A stretch of DNA of 64,000 nucleotides from Novosphingobium sp. G106. Lineage in GTDB: Bacteria; Pseudomonadota; Alphaproteobacteria; Sphingomonadales; Sphingomonadaceae. Below the pieces are notes generated by a model that saw only the letters and a program-made list of their open reading frames with translations, was not told the DNA's origin and made no database searches. The stretch covers positions 1 through 64,000 of the forward strand of contig NZ_JAHOOZ010000004.1 of NCBI RefSeq assembly GCF_019075875.1, read 5' to 3'. The position numbers and the translations under genes are program-made. Below, one piece after another: positions 27,277 to 36,295 of the stretch (its first letter is position 1; every line of letters starts with the position of its first letter).

Positions 27277-29169
27277 TCAAGCGCTGCCGATCCCGCGCAG
27301 CAGGATGCGGCCAAGCCGCGCCGAAAAAGCACGCGGATCAACAGGCAGCTCTCCGTCGGCCACGCGCGCTTCGTCGAAAAGGAGATGGGCCGCGTCCTCG
27401 CGCAGGCCTTCCTCGTCTTCACCAAGCGCACTCAAACGCGTCACGAGGTCGTGCCGCGGATTGATTTCGAGGACGGGCTTGCTCGCCTGCCCGAGCTGAC
27501 CAGCACTCGCGAGCAGGCGTTCGAGCTGTCGATCCATCCCGCTATCGGGCGCGACGAGGCAGACAGCGCTCTCTGTCAGGCGTTCGGATGCCCGGACGTC
27601 CGAAACCGCTTCGCCCAAAGTCGTCTTGACGAAATTGATGAAGGCGGAAACGGCGTCAGAGGTCTCTGCCGAAGGCTGCTCGCCGCCGGGTAGCGGGATC
27701 AGGCTGAGGTCGGAAAGACCCTGCGTTACCGACTTGAAAGCCTTGCCCTCGAAGTCGAGCCCCGAGGTGACCCAGAAGCTGTCGACCTGGTCGGTGAGCA
27801 GCAGGACTTCGATACCGCGAGCGCGAAAGCCCTCGAGTTGAGGGGACGTGGCAAGCCGGTCGAGGTCAGTTCCCACCGCGTAGTAGATCGCAGTCTGGTT
27901 TTCTTTCAGCCCAGCGACGTAGTCCTGGAGCGAACGCCAGTCGGTGCCTGAGGTACTGGTCCTGAATCGGGCGAGCCCGAGAAGCGTCTCACGCCGCGCA
28001 TAGTCTTCATAAAGGCCCTCCTTCAACACGGCGCCGAAGTTCTCCCAGATCTTGAGATAGGCGTCGCCATCGCTCTGCGCGAGCTTGTCGAGTTCGCCGA
28101 GGAGCCGGTTGGTCACGCCCTTCTGGATGGAGGCGAGCACCGGGCTTTCCTGAATCATCTCGCGCGAGACGTTGAGCGGCAAGTCCTGGGAATCGACGAG
28201 CCCGCGGACGAACCTTAGATACCGGGGCAGGAGCCGAGCTTCGGCGGTGATGAAGACGCGGCGCACGTAGAGCTTCATGCGCCCGGCCCGATCCGGGTCG
28301 AACAGATCGAAGGGCCGCGTCTCGGGAATGAAGGCCAGCACGTTATATTCGTGCGTACCCTCGGCGCGGTAATGCAAGGTCAGCGCCGGCGCGTCGAACT
28401 GGCCCGCGTTCGAGCGATAGAAATCGGTATAGTCCTCCTCGCTGATGTCGGACTTGGCGCGCGTCCAGAGCGCAGCGCCGTCGGCGATCTGCTGCGGCTC
28501 GCCATCGGGCTTCTCGCGAAGAAAAATCGGCACCGGAACGTGACCCGACTGCGTCTTTATCTTGTGCTCCACGCTGAAGCGCTGGGTGTAATCGGCGGCT
28601 TCTTCCTTGAGGTGCAGCACGACCCGCGTGCCGCGCTGCGGCGCCTGCGACACCTCCACTTCGCCCACGGTGTAGGTGCCGAGGCCATCCGATGACCAGA
28701 TCGCGGCGTCATCAGCTCCCGCTTGCCGCGAAGTCACATCGACGCGATCGGCGACCATAAAAGCGGAATAGAAGCCTACACCGAACTGTCCGATCAGCTG
28801 AGAGCCCTCGGCATCCTTGGTAGCGGAGAACTGCTCCATGAAAGCCTTGGTGCCCGAGCGGGCGATCGTGCCGAGCGCCTCGGCCATCTCGGCTTCGGTC
28901 ATGCCGATGCCGTTATCCTCGATCGTCAGCTGGCGCTGATCGGGATCGAGGGTCACCGTAATCCGCGGCTGGGGATCTTCGCCAAGAAGTTCGGGCCTGG
29001 CGATGGCCTCGTAGCGCAGCTTCTCGCAGGCATCCGCCGCGTTTGAGATGAGCTCGCGGAGAAACACGTCCTTATCGGAATAGACCGAGTGCACCATGAG
29101 GTGCAGCAGCTTGGTGACGTCGGCTTCGAAGGAACGGGTCTCGGGCGCGGCTTCGGTCATCGTCGTCAT
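27277..29169 (-). CDS. htpG: Chaperone HtpG (bacterial Hsp90)
   Basis: About 630 residues, the usual length. The GHKL ATPase domain shows LISNAADACEKLRYE, DNGIGM, GTIARSGTKAFMEQF and GQFGVGFYSAFMVADRV. The middle domain has LPLNVSREMIQES and the C-terminal dimer region ends near GIGSA. HtpG is an ATP-dependent chaperone assisting late folding under heat and oxidative stress in the cytosol. I placed the start at MTTMTEAAPETRSFEADVTK because the upstream 21 residues are Ala/Arg-rich. It stands alone, convergent with the DUF4188 gene. Confidence 0.95.
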   Translation of the reverse strand: MTTMTEAAPETRSFEADVTKLLHLMVHSVYSDKDVFLRELISNAADACEKLRYEAIARPELLGEDPQPRITVTLDPDQRQLTIEDNGIGMTEAEMAEALGTIARSGTKAFMEQFSATKDAEGSQLIGQFGVGFYSAFMVADRVDVTSRQAGADDAAIWSSDGLGTYTVGEVEVSQAPQRGTRVVLHLKEEAADYTQRFSVEHKIKTQSGHVPVPIFLREKPDGEPQQIADGAALWTRAKSDISEEDYTDFYRSNAGQFDAPALTLHYRAEGTHEYNVLAFIPETRPFDLFDPDRAGRMKLYVRRVFITAEARLLPRYLRFVRGLVDSQDLPLNVSREMIQESPVLASIQKGVTNRLLGELDKLAQSDGDAYLKIWENFGAVLKEGLYEDYARRETLLGLARFRTSTSGTDWRSLQDYVAGLKENQTAIYYAVGTDLDRLATSPQLEGFRARGIEVLLLTDQVDSFWVTSGLDFEGKAFKSVTQGLSDLSLIPLPGGEQPSAETSDAVSAFINFVKTTLGEAVSDVRASERLTESAVCLVAPDSGMDRQLERLLASAGQLGQASKPVLEINPRHDLVTRLSALGEDEEGLREDAAHLLFDEARVADGELPVDPRAFSARLGRILLRGIGSA

Positions 29170-29348
29170 GATGGTCTTCGCTCTCCTGGTGGCTGCCCGC
29201 GCGGATTTGGCTGCCGCGACTAGCCATTTCAAGTGCTCGCTGTGACGAACATGCCACCCCCGCGTTACACGGGTTGAACAGGGAGTGCAGTTTTCTATAC
29301 GAGGCGCCCTTCACCCTAACAATCGACAACGGGAACGAGACAGGCTTG

Positions 29349-29714
29349 ATGCGAGGATTCAAGGAACCGGGATTCAACGACCGGGTTGCTGCCGCCAACA
29401 GTGCCAAGGCTCGAGCGTTGGAAATGCTTAAAAACAAGCCCAAGCCCAGTGAGGCCGAACTCGCCGAACGAGCTGAACGCCAGCGCGCCAAGGAAGCCGC
29501 TCAAGCTGAGAAGCGTGCTGCCGCCGAAGCTGCTCGCGAAGCCGAGAAGGACGCGAAGGAGGAGGCCGAGCGCGAAGCCGCCGAAGCCTCTGCGGCTGCC
29601 GCCGAAGCGGCCCGTGCCGCCGCAGAAGCAGCCAGGCCCAAGCTGCCCACCGCTGAGGAGATGAAGGCTGCGCGCGACGCCCGATACGCCGCCCGCAAGG
29701 CGCGTAAGCGCTAG
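29349..29714 (+). CDS. DUF6481-type Ala/Glu-rich helical protein
   Basis: 121 residues starting MRGFKEPGFNDRVAAANSAK. Then come a long uninterrupted charged helix of Glu/Ala/Arg repeats (residues about 35-100, likely coiled coil) and a basic end (MKAARDARYAARKARKR). The PGFNDRVAAA start is the family's signature. Function is unknown; such proteins may bind nucleic acid or act as stress-induced disordered helices. Divergent from htpG. Confidence 0.7.
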   Translation: MRGFKEPGFNDRVAAANSAKARALEMLKNKPKPSEAELAERAERQRAKEAAQAEKRAAAEAAREAEKDAKEEAEREAAEASAAAAEAARAAAEAARPKLPTAEEMKAARDARYAARKARKR

Positions 29715-29919
29715 GTAAGTTCTTCCACGCCCACGAGCGGCCACTTGTTTGCGGAGAGCGTGACCCCAGGCCTCTCGCTAAAATTTGCGCTCGGCGGCAT
29801 AACCGATCTCGCCGCCATCGCAGCTATTCGCGCGCTACTTTCGCCGCGCGAAAGCGGTTACCTGTTCACCAAGGCGGTCGGCGGTGCTTTGTCGCCATGC
29901 AGTGCACTCTTCCTCAGCG

Positions 29920-30627
29920 CTAGCTACCGTAGACGACCGAGCGGAGCCGAGACTGGGCAGCCTGAACCGCTTGCTGATTGGTCTGCAGCGTTTGCAACTT
30001 CTCATTGATTGCGGATTGCACTGCCGGATCACCGGTCTCTATCATCGGTCCTGAAATCCGCACGCTAGCTCGGTGTTGGTCAATGTAACTCCCGAGATCG
30101 ATCGCCTGATCCAGCACCTTGTTCATCACAGGAGCGATGCTCTTGAGGGCTGCGGCTGGTTGCGTAACGAGCCGGTCATACGTCTTATCGTAGACGGGTT
30201 TTAGGTCAGCTGGCTGTTCCAGCTTCGCGTGCGCTGCATCGGCCCGTGCGACGTGCTCGCCTAGGGCACTCTCCATCGCGTTGATCCCGGCCTTTGCTTC
30301 CTTCAACTGTGCCAGCCGGGCTGAAAGATCGCCGATCGATGTGATGGAGCCAGCTTGCATGGCAGCGGTCAGTTTGGGCGAAACGCTCTGGTCCATCGCT
30401 TTATTGAAGTCTGTAATGACCGCATATTGTTCCGCGTAATGTCCGAAACTCGTCCGTTCATCGTCGGTGAGTTGGGGAACGTGGACGCCAGGCTTATCCA
30501 GGACGCGGGCCTGAAGAAATTTGGAAAATTCCGCGCTCTGCCGCGCATCGTTGGCCACGCAGCCGGCAAGACATAGTGTTGCGGCTACTGCCCATGTCAG
30601 TGCGAAGCCCGCTCGCCGTGTGCTCAT
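29920..30627 (-). CDS. DUF3053 lipoprotein (YiaF-like)
   Basis: 235 residues. The N-terminus is a lipoprotein signal with lipobox LCLAGC. Family features follow: FSKFLQARVLDKPGVHVPQL, RTSFGHYAEQYAVITDFNKA and a largely helical rest with DQAIDLGSYIDQHRASVRIS. DUF3053 members are envelope lipoproteins of unknown function known from enterobacteria. The start was set at MSTRRAGF, since the upstream frame lacks a start region. Confidence 0.75.
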   Translation of the reverse strand: MSTRRAGFALTWAVAATLCLAGCVANDARQSAEFSKFLQARVLDKPGVHVPQLTDDERTSFGHYAEQYAVITDFNKAMDQSVSPKLTAAMQAGSITSIGDLSARLAQLKEAKAGINAMESALGEHVARADAAHAKLEQPADLKPVYDKTYDRLVTQPAAALKSIAPVMNKVLDQAIDLGSYIDQHRASVRISGPMIETGDPAVQSAINEKLQTLQTNQQAVQAAQSRLRSVVYGS

Positions 30628-30781
30628 GATCTGTCCACCCCCCTCGCGCAAACTGCTGCCGGCAAGACTGAACCAGGTCCAAGCGCACCACAACAGATTT
30701 AGGGCGCCGTCACGGCCTTACGACATACTTGCTCACGATCACTGCGGACGAAGACGGGGCGCGGCGTCAAATATATCCAAA

Positions 30782-31024
30782 ATGGATGTAATGCGGGGCG
30801 CGAACGTGTGGCATGAGGCTGCCCGGCATAGGGTGCGCGATGAGAGAGGCGCGCTACTGATCGTGGTCGAAATGGCCGAGGATGATAGTGCGAGTCCCGC
30901 GGCCAAGCGGCCGCGCCGCGCCGCCTTCTACTTTTTGCTCGATGGCCAGGACGTCAGACGAGCGTCGGACGATACTTTCGTCAACCTCGCCACAGGAGAA
31001 GTCCTGACGCGAGTGGATGAGTGA
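30782..31024 (+). CDS. Small hypothetical protein
   Basis: 80 residues (MDVMRGANVWHEAARHRVRD; RGALLIVVEMAEDDSASPAA; FYFLLDGQDVRRASDDTFVN). It has an alternating hydrophobic pattern suggesting a small beta domain. No family recognised. It has no obvious operon partner. Confidence 0.45.
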   Translation: MDVMRGANVWHEAARHRVRDERGALLIVVEMAEDDSASPAAKRPRRAAFYFLLDGQDVRRASDDTFVNLATGEVLTRVDE

Positions 31025-31085
31025 CGCTCGTCGGACCGCGGTTCCGCAGGCGCGCTGCAAATACATGGGCGCACCCGGGAATCCG

Positions 31086-31301
31086 CTAAGGTACGAGCTC
31101 CCAATCAGGCAACAGAAGACTATCGTCCTGCACAAGGTCCCCGGACTGCGTAAGGTATAGCCACGCGCCGGTGCCTTCGCCGTGCAGGCGTGTCTCGATC
31201 GTGATGCCTGGAGTCCGAAAGGCGGGATCGTGGAACACCCTTTGCTCTTCCTCGGCCATCGTCGCGAGATCGAACCACTTGCGCTGCGTGTAGGTGCCCA
31301 T
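31086..31301 (-). CDS. Small hypothetical protein
   Basis: 71 residues from MGTYTQRKWFDLATMAEEEQ, then a strand-rich part (RTPGITIETRLHGEGTGAWL) and an acidic end. The complement of AGGAAATCAC provides a ribosome-binding site. No family recognised. Confidence 0.5.
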   Translation of the reverse strand: MGTYTQRKWFDLATMAEEEQRVFHDPAFRTPGITIETRLHGEGTGAWLYLTQSGDLVQDDSLLLPDWELVP

Positions 31302-31700
31302 GTGATTTCCTCTGCAAATCCTGCACGCGTAACGCGGCGCCCGCGTCGGTGGTTTCCGTTCTGTCCAAAACGGCCGACACATCTGACATAGTGAGCCGCC
31401 GCGGCGCTACCTGGAAGCGGTCGGTGGTTCATGCGTCCGGAGGCTTGCCGCCTCAGCGAAAAAGCCCGAGGCGTGAGCCCCGGGCCTATCCCACTCGGTG
31501 AAGTGACAACGGCGAGTGCCGCATGCATGGGCTGCTAGGCCCGAATCATTAAGATCAACTGTCGCCGACTTGTACGAACCCGCTGTCGCGGGAATGGCGC
31601 TAATCGGCGAGGTGTAGAGCAGCTGCTGCCACGGCCCTTCGATTGAGCGGCGGCTGCCAGAGGCAGACCTTTGCGACTCCTTCAACCGAGGAGTCGACCC

Positions 31701-32610
31701 ATGACCAACGCCATCACGGAAGTTTCCACGAAGACCCTTCGCGAGCGAATGCTCGAAGATATGGATCTGCGTCGCTTTGCCCGAGCGACGCAGCGCAACT
31801 ACGTAAGGGACGTTGCCCGGTTTGCGGCCTTTCTGGGCCGACCTCCGGACACCGCAACGGGCGAAGATTTACGCCGCTTCCAGATTGCCCAGCGCGAGGC
31901 GGGCATGAGCGTGACGACCATGAACACCGTCGTCTCGGCCTTGCGGTTCTTCTATATCCGCACACTCGACCGACCGGATCTGGCCCGCAAGCTTCATCAC
32001 GTTAAGCACCCTCGCGGCCTGCCCACGGTACTGAGCCGCGAGGAGGTCGCACGCCTGCTTCAGGCCACGACCAGCCTGAAGCACCAGGCGATGCTGTCAG
32101 TCGCCTACGGTGCGGGTCTGCGCGCTGCGGAGGTCACGCGCCTGAGGGTCCGGGATATCGACAGCGAGCGCATGCTGCTCAAGGTCGAGTGCGGCAAGGG
32201 CGGGCGAGATCGCAATGCCATGCTGGCCCATGATCTGCTGTTGCTGCTGCGCGAATGGTGGAGAGTGGGCAAGCGTCAGGGGGGTGATGCACCCCGATGG
32301 CTGGCTGTTCCCGGGGCAGCACTATCTCAAGCCGGTCAGCACCAGACAATTACACCGCATCGTCGTCGAGGCAGCGATGGCGGCGGGCATCGCCAAGCGG
32401 GTCGGCCCCCATACCCTTCGCCACAGCTTCGCCACCCATCTCCTCGAAGACGGTGTCGATGTTCGGATCATCCAGGCATTGCTCGGGCATTCCAAACTGG
32501 AAACGACCGCACTTTACACGAGGGTCGCCATTAAGACGGTCAAGGCGGTGGTGAGCCCCCTGGACAAGCTGGCGATGCTTCCCGGTGCACAGGGGGCGCC
32601 GGACAGTTGA
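31701..32610 (+). pseudogene. Tyrosine recombinase of the IS91-like element, frameshifted
   Basis: The N-terminal core-binding part (DLRRFARATQRNYVRDVARF) and the first catalytic Arg (YGAGLRAAEVTRLRVRDID) are in one frame. After a run of six G (32279-32284) the rest continues in another frame with HTLRHSFATHLLEDG and HSKLETTALYTRV. Copy 2 has five G and an intact protein, so this copy carries a +1 change. XerC/D-like proteins encoded beside IS91 transposases are thought to assist transposition or resolution. Confidence 0.85.
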
Positions 32611-32614
32611 GCCG

Positions 32615-33808
32615 GTGCGATCTTCGCTCGAGGTCGCAGATATCTTCTGTGCTGCCGGGCCAGCCTATCGTGTAGCCCATGCGGGGCACCTGAGCCTGTA
32701 TCAGCTCAAGGTCATGACCGCGGTCGAAAACTGCCGCACCGCTGCGCTTGGCGGGCACGTGGAGGCCTGCGAGGACTGTGGCCACTGGCGGATCGCCTAC
32801 AACTCATGCCGCAACCGGCATTGCCCAAAATGCCAGGGCGCGGCGGCACGCACCTGGCTGGCAGAACGCGAGGCCGATCTGCTGCCGGTGGGTTACTTCC
32901 ACGTGGTCTTCACGCTGCCCGCCGAGATCGCAGCCATCGCCTGGCAGAACAAGGCCGTCGTCTACGATCTGTTGTTCAAGGCGGCGTCGGAGACGATGCT
33001 GACGATTGCGGCGGATCCGAAGCATCTGGGGGCGCGCATCGGCATCACGGCGGTGCTTCACACATGGGGGTCGGCGATGACCCACCATCCCCATGTACAC
33101 ATGATCGTCCCGGGCGGAGGCATCGCGCTCGACGGGATGCGCTGGATATCCTCACGCCCCGCCTTCCTGCTGCCGGTGCGCGTGTTGGGCGCATTGTTCC
33201 GCCGCCTCTTCGTCACCCGGCTGATTGCGCTTCACGATGCTGGCCGCCTGTTCTTCGGCAGCGAGAACAGCGAGCTCGCTGGCCGCCAGGCGTTCCTGCG
33301 CCTCATCGCGCCAGTCAGGAAAAAGCGCTGGGTCGTCTACGCCAAGGCCCCGTTCGCAGGCCCCCAGGCCGTGCTCGCCTACCTGTCGCGCTACACTCAC
33401 CGCGTCGCGATCTCAAACCGGCGCCTCATCGCCTTCGACGAGCGCGGCGTCACCATGCGGTACAAAGACTATCGCCGCGATGGCCTCGACCGACAACGTG
33501 TCATGACCCTTGCCGCAGACGAGTTCATCCGCCGCTTCCTGCTCCACGTCCTGCCGCGCGGCTTCCATCGTATCCGGCACTATGGCCTGCTCGCAGGTTC
33601 GGCGCGCAAGGATGCGATCGCCCGAGCCCGCGCCTTGCTCCACGTAGCGCCGGCCCCGCCACCGCCCGACGACGAGGAGCCGCCTGACTATCGCCCGCCA
33701 TGCCCATGCTGCGGTGGCCATATGGTAGTGATCGAGACCTTCGTGCGTTGGCAGCAGCCACGCGCACCGCCCCGGCCTCTCAAGCTCGTCCGGGAGATTG
33801 CGCCATGA
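32615..33808 (+). CDS. IS91-family HUH transposase
   Basis: 397 residues from a GTG start (VRSSLEVADIF). An N-terminal zinc-binding region is visible (CEDCGHWRIAYNSCRNRHC then PKC). The HUH metal site lies in HHPHVHMIVPGG. The paired catalytic tyrosines are in AYLSRYTHRVAISNRR (YxxxY). The enzyme nicks one strand and drives rolling-circle transposition. The frame is intact. The stop overlaps the next small ORF by ATGA. Confidence 0.9.
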   Translation: MRSSLEVADIFCAAGPAYRVAHAGHLSLYQLKVMTAVENCRTAALGGHVEACEDCGHWRIAYNSCRNRHCPKCQGAAARTWLAEREADLLPVGYFHVVFTLPAEIAAIAWQNKAVVYDLLFKAASETMLTIAADPKHLGARIGITAVLHTWGSAMTHHPHVHMIVPGGGIALDGMRWISSRPAFLLPVRVLGALFRRLFVTRLIALHDAGRLFFGSENSELAGRQAFLRLIAPVRKKRWVVYAKAPFAGPQAVLAYLSRYTHRVAISNRRLIAFDERGVTMRYKDYRRDGLDRQRVMTLAADEFIRRFLLHVLPRGFHRIRHYGLLAGSARKDAIARARALLHVAPAPPPPDDEEPPDYRPPCPCCGGHMVVIETFVRWQQPRAPPRPLKLVREIAP

Positions 33809-34035
33809 TCCGGCATGGCCTGGAAACACCCGTTCCTCCGGTCATCATGCCGCCGGAAGCGGTAGCGTTCGTACCCAGAGCCATCATCGCCCAAAAACTC
33901 GGCGATGAAGCACGCAGACAGCGACCGGCCCCAGGCTACCGCACCCGGCAATGGGGGTGGCCGATGCGATCTGTATCGCTCCCAGGCAGCTCTTGGCTGA
34001 CACCACAGACCCGGCCGAAATTGAAATCCCCATAG
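33805..34035 (+). CDS. Small third ORF of the IS91-like element
   Basis: 76 residues beginning MIRHGLETPVPPVIMPPEAV, translationally coupled to the transposase through ATGA. It is conserved in copy 2. Pro- and Arg-rich, no known domain. It may be an accessory protein or simply the coding side of the element's right end. Confidence 0.45.
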   Translation: MIRHGLETPVPPVIMPPEAVAFVPRAIIAQKLGDEARRQRPAPGYRTRQWGWPMRSVSLPGSSWLTPQTRPKLKSP

Positions 34036-34296
34036 CTCACGCCCAGACCCACCGCGGGTCGTACTCGTCCGGGTTTAGTACGCCTGCCGGCGCCCGAAAC
34101 CCTTCGACTTTGCAGACGTTCCAGGTCGATTTCTCATCGCCTAAAAGCCGCCCTCTGTTCATAATATTGAGATCTGCCGGGATCCCTCGCGTCTAGCGCC
34201 AGCGTGTCGAACCGATCGATCGTTCGCAGGTATGGCTGCTTTTGGCGCACAAGGCCGAACCCTTTCAGATCCGGCCTCGCTTATCTCCGCCAAGTT

Positions 34297-35067
34297 TTAA
34301 CGGCAGCGTACGTCGCTATTGGCGCCGCTGTTCTGATCTATGGATTTACCCAGCAAGGCGCCGAGAGCTCCCCCGATCAGCGTTCCACCGACGCGATTAT
34401 GACCGCCGTCAACGACGTTGCCGAGAACACCGCCGCCGATCGCGCCAACAATCAAGCCGGTCGTGCCGTCGTTTCGCTTGCAGTAATATCGACCATCAGA
34501 CCCCCGATAGACCTCGTCGCTGTAGCTCAGAGGGCGCTCGGTATAGCGCGGGTCGTCGCGGTAATATCGCGATGCATCATATTGCGTGGCGAACCGGTCG
34601 TCGCGGTTGCCATTGCCATTGCCGTTATAGCCGGAGCGATCACCGCCAATGTTGTCACGGTTGCCATAGCGGCTGTCGCCGTCGCGGCGCTGCCAGCGAA
34701 CCTGGCGGCTGAGATCATCGAGCTGCGACTGCAGGCTATCGCGCCGACCATCATTCCCGTAGCCGCGCCGCGCCTCACGTCGGATCGAATTGAGCCGACC
34801 GTTGAGATCTCGACCCTCTCGGCGAGTCAGCGTACCGTCGCGCACGCCGTTATCGATCCGGCGCTGAACAAAATCGATCCGCTGTCGCAGGTCAGTTGGA
34901 GCATCACGCCAAAATGCTTCCCGATCCCAGCCGCCATTGGATCTTGCACTGCCGTTGTCGTGCCACCCGCCATTGGCCCCCTGCCAATTCGCCTGCGCAA
35001 TCGCCGGCGAACTGCCCAGTAGGACAAGAGATAAAGCTATGGCGACAGTATTTTTGATATTGGGCAT
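34297..35067 (-). CDS. Exported glycine-zipper (2TM) protein
   Basis: 256 residues starting MPNIKNTVAIALSLVLLGSS with cleavage likely after AIAQA; GGAGACC precedes the ATG. The centre is Arg/Asp/Asn-rich (RDLNGRLNSIRREARRGYGN and an NGNGNGN stretch). The C-terminus is a glycine-zipper segment (LIVGAIGGGVLGNVVDGG, then GGTLIGGALGALLGKSID). Such proteins insert in the outer membrane or periplasm and are often envelope-stress genes. The gene begins beside an AT-rich divergent region. Confidence 0.75.
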   Translation of the reverse strand: MPNIKNTVAIALSLVLLGSSPAIAQANWQGANGGWHDNGSARSNGGWDREAFWRDAPTDLRQRIDFVQRRIDNGVRDGTLTRREGRDLNGRLNSIRREARRGYGNDGRRDSLQSQLDDLSRQVRWQRRDGDSRYGNRDNIGGDRSGYNGNGNGNRDDRFATQYDASRYYRDDPRYTERPLSYSDEVYRGSDGRYYCKRNDGTTGLIVGAIGGGVLGNVVDGGHNRVGGTLIGGALGALLGKSIDQNSGANSDVRCR

Positions 35068-35250
35068 ATCGGTCTCCATTATTATTATTTTTTTCGCAAA
35101 GTTGCGATTACACCGGTAATGCCGGAAACTCATAATTACGTCATCGTCGATGAATGGCGTATGAGTGACCTGTTCACACCGCTCAATCATATTTCAAAAT
35201 ATTTTAAGAATAGGCGCAATTATCTGGTCCCGATCCTGTGGAGATCCACA

Positions 35251-35661
35251 TCAATGGCGATCGAGAAGTCGCTCGACCGAAGATTCTGCGGACTCGCCTT
35301 CTTGGTCCGCCCGCTGAATGTCTTCCTCCAGCGCATCGCGGATCTGACAGATCTGGGCATCGGTGAGGTGTTCGATCCCGACGAACTGATTGCGCGCTGC
35401 ATCGAGCGAGCGGAGTATTTCGTCTAGCTTTGCCTGGATCGCGGCGCCGTCGCGGTTCTGACTGTTTTGGATGAGGAACACCGCCAGAAAGGTCAGCACG
35501 GTCGTCGCCGTGTTGACGATCAGCTGCCACGTGTCGGAATAGTGAAAGAAAGGACCGGAGACCGCCCATGCGACGATAAGAACGATCGACAGGATGAAGG
35601 CGAGTGGCTCTCCGAGCGCATGCGCCGATCTGCTGGCGATGTTGGTGAAAAGACGGTCCAT
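35251..35661 (-). CDS. Low-affinity iron permease family protein
   Basis: 136 residues. Two membrane segments are evident (LAFILSIVLIVAWAVSGPFF and LIVNTATTVLTFLAVFLIQN). Then comes the conserved tail NRDGAAIQAKLDEILRSLD, and EHLTDAQICQIRDALEE near the end. Bacterial members of this yeast Fet4-related family are small and their transport activity is unproven. Confidence 0.8.
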   Translation of the reverse strand: MDRLFTNIASRSAHALGEPLAFILSIVLIVAWAVSGPFFHYSDTWQLIVNTATTVLTFLAVFLIQNSQNRDGAAIQAKLDEILRSLDAARNQFVGIEHLTDAQICQIRDALEEDIQRADQEGESAESSVERLLDRH

Positions 35662-35867
35662 GATCCTCTCATTCGATCAACAGAATTGAATAGGGGCATA
35701 TGCCAGGCGCCACCTAAAGGTAGCTAGGGAGGCGCTTGCTGGAGGGCAGATCTTCGAACACGTCGACGGCTCACAGATTCGCCGCGCTCTGGTCCAGCTT
35801 GATTATTGTGCCGCAGGAGCGAGCTTGCTTCTGCGGCACGTGAGAGTGATGCAGTTCGACGAAGCGC

Positions 35868-36137
35868 TCAGCGCACCGAGCCGCGGCGGAACAGATTGAC
35901 GATGGCGAGCAGCAGGATCGCACCGACCAGGGAGACAAGCACCGAGGGAATGCTGATCACGCCGCTGGTGATCGGCGCCCCGCCGATGAGCGGTGTGACG
36001 ACAAAACCTGCAATAAGCGCGCCGACAATGCCCACGACGACATTGAGGAGGACGCCCTGCTGGGCATCGGTGCGCATGATCATGCTCGCGACCCAGCCGA
36101 TCAGGCCTCCGACAACGAGAAGAATAACGATACCCAT
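35868..36137 (-). CDS. GlsB/YeaQ/YmgE-family stress membrane protein
   Basis: 89 residues: MGIVILLVVGGLIGWVASMI, a charged linker (MRTDAQQG), a second helix (LLNVVVGIVGALIAGFVVTP) and a third near the C-terminus. The GxIGWxA...R motif with three helices is the family hallmark. These integral membrane proteins are induced by envelope or osmotic stress. The start is set at the family's first Met; upstream sequence in frame is a separate non-coding leader. Confidence 0.85.
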   Translation of the reverse strand: MGIVILLVVGGLIGWVASMIMRTDAQQGVLLNVVVGIVGALIAGFVVTPLIGGAPITSGVISIPSVLVSLVGAILLLAIVNLFRRGSVR

Positions 36138-36295
36138 TGCATAACCTTTCTGCACTCTTGGAACCGAAGAAACCCTGGACTTGGTCGTTGCGTTCCGTTC
36201 GTGCTCTTCCCGCCCTAGCATGAATAGGTGCACAGGCACCAACGGGACTAGTACAAGCGCGCGGAACTTTTCTGCGGGTATCGCCTTACCAGGCA

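Larger units (their letters stand above)
31563..34109 (+). mobile_element. IS91-like element, copy 1
   Basis: 2547 bases, matched in the same orientation and with the same length by 52219-54765. It encodes a tyrosine recombinase (broken here), an HUH (Y2) transposase and a small third ORF. IS91-family elements move by rolling-circle replication without target duplications, and I see none. Both copies start CGCCGACTTG and end CCCTTCGACT. Differences I could find are the lengths of two G runs (six then five here; five then six in copy 2). Confidence 0.9.

Noticed and set aside
34204..35022. 272-codon plus-strand hydrophobic frame
   Set aside because: Apparent membrane protein (Ala/Ile/Val-rich) is the antisense of the Asp/Asn/Arg-rich glycine-zipper protein, which has a signal peptide and ribosome-binding site.
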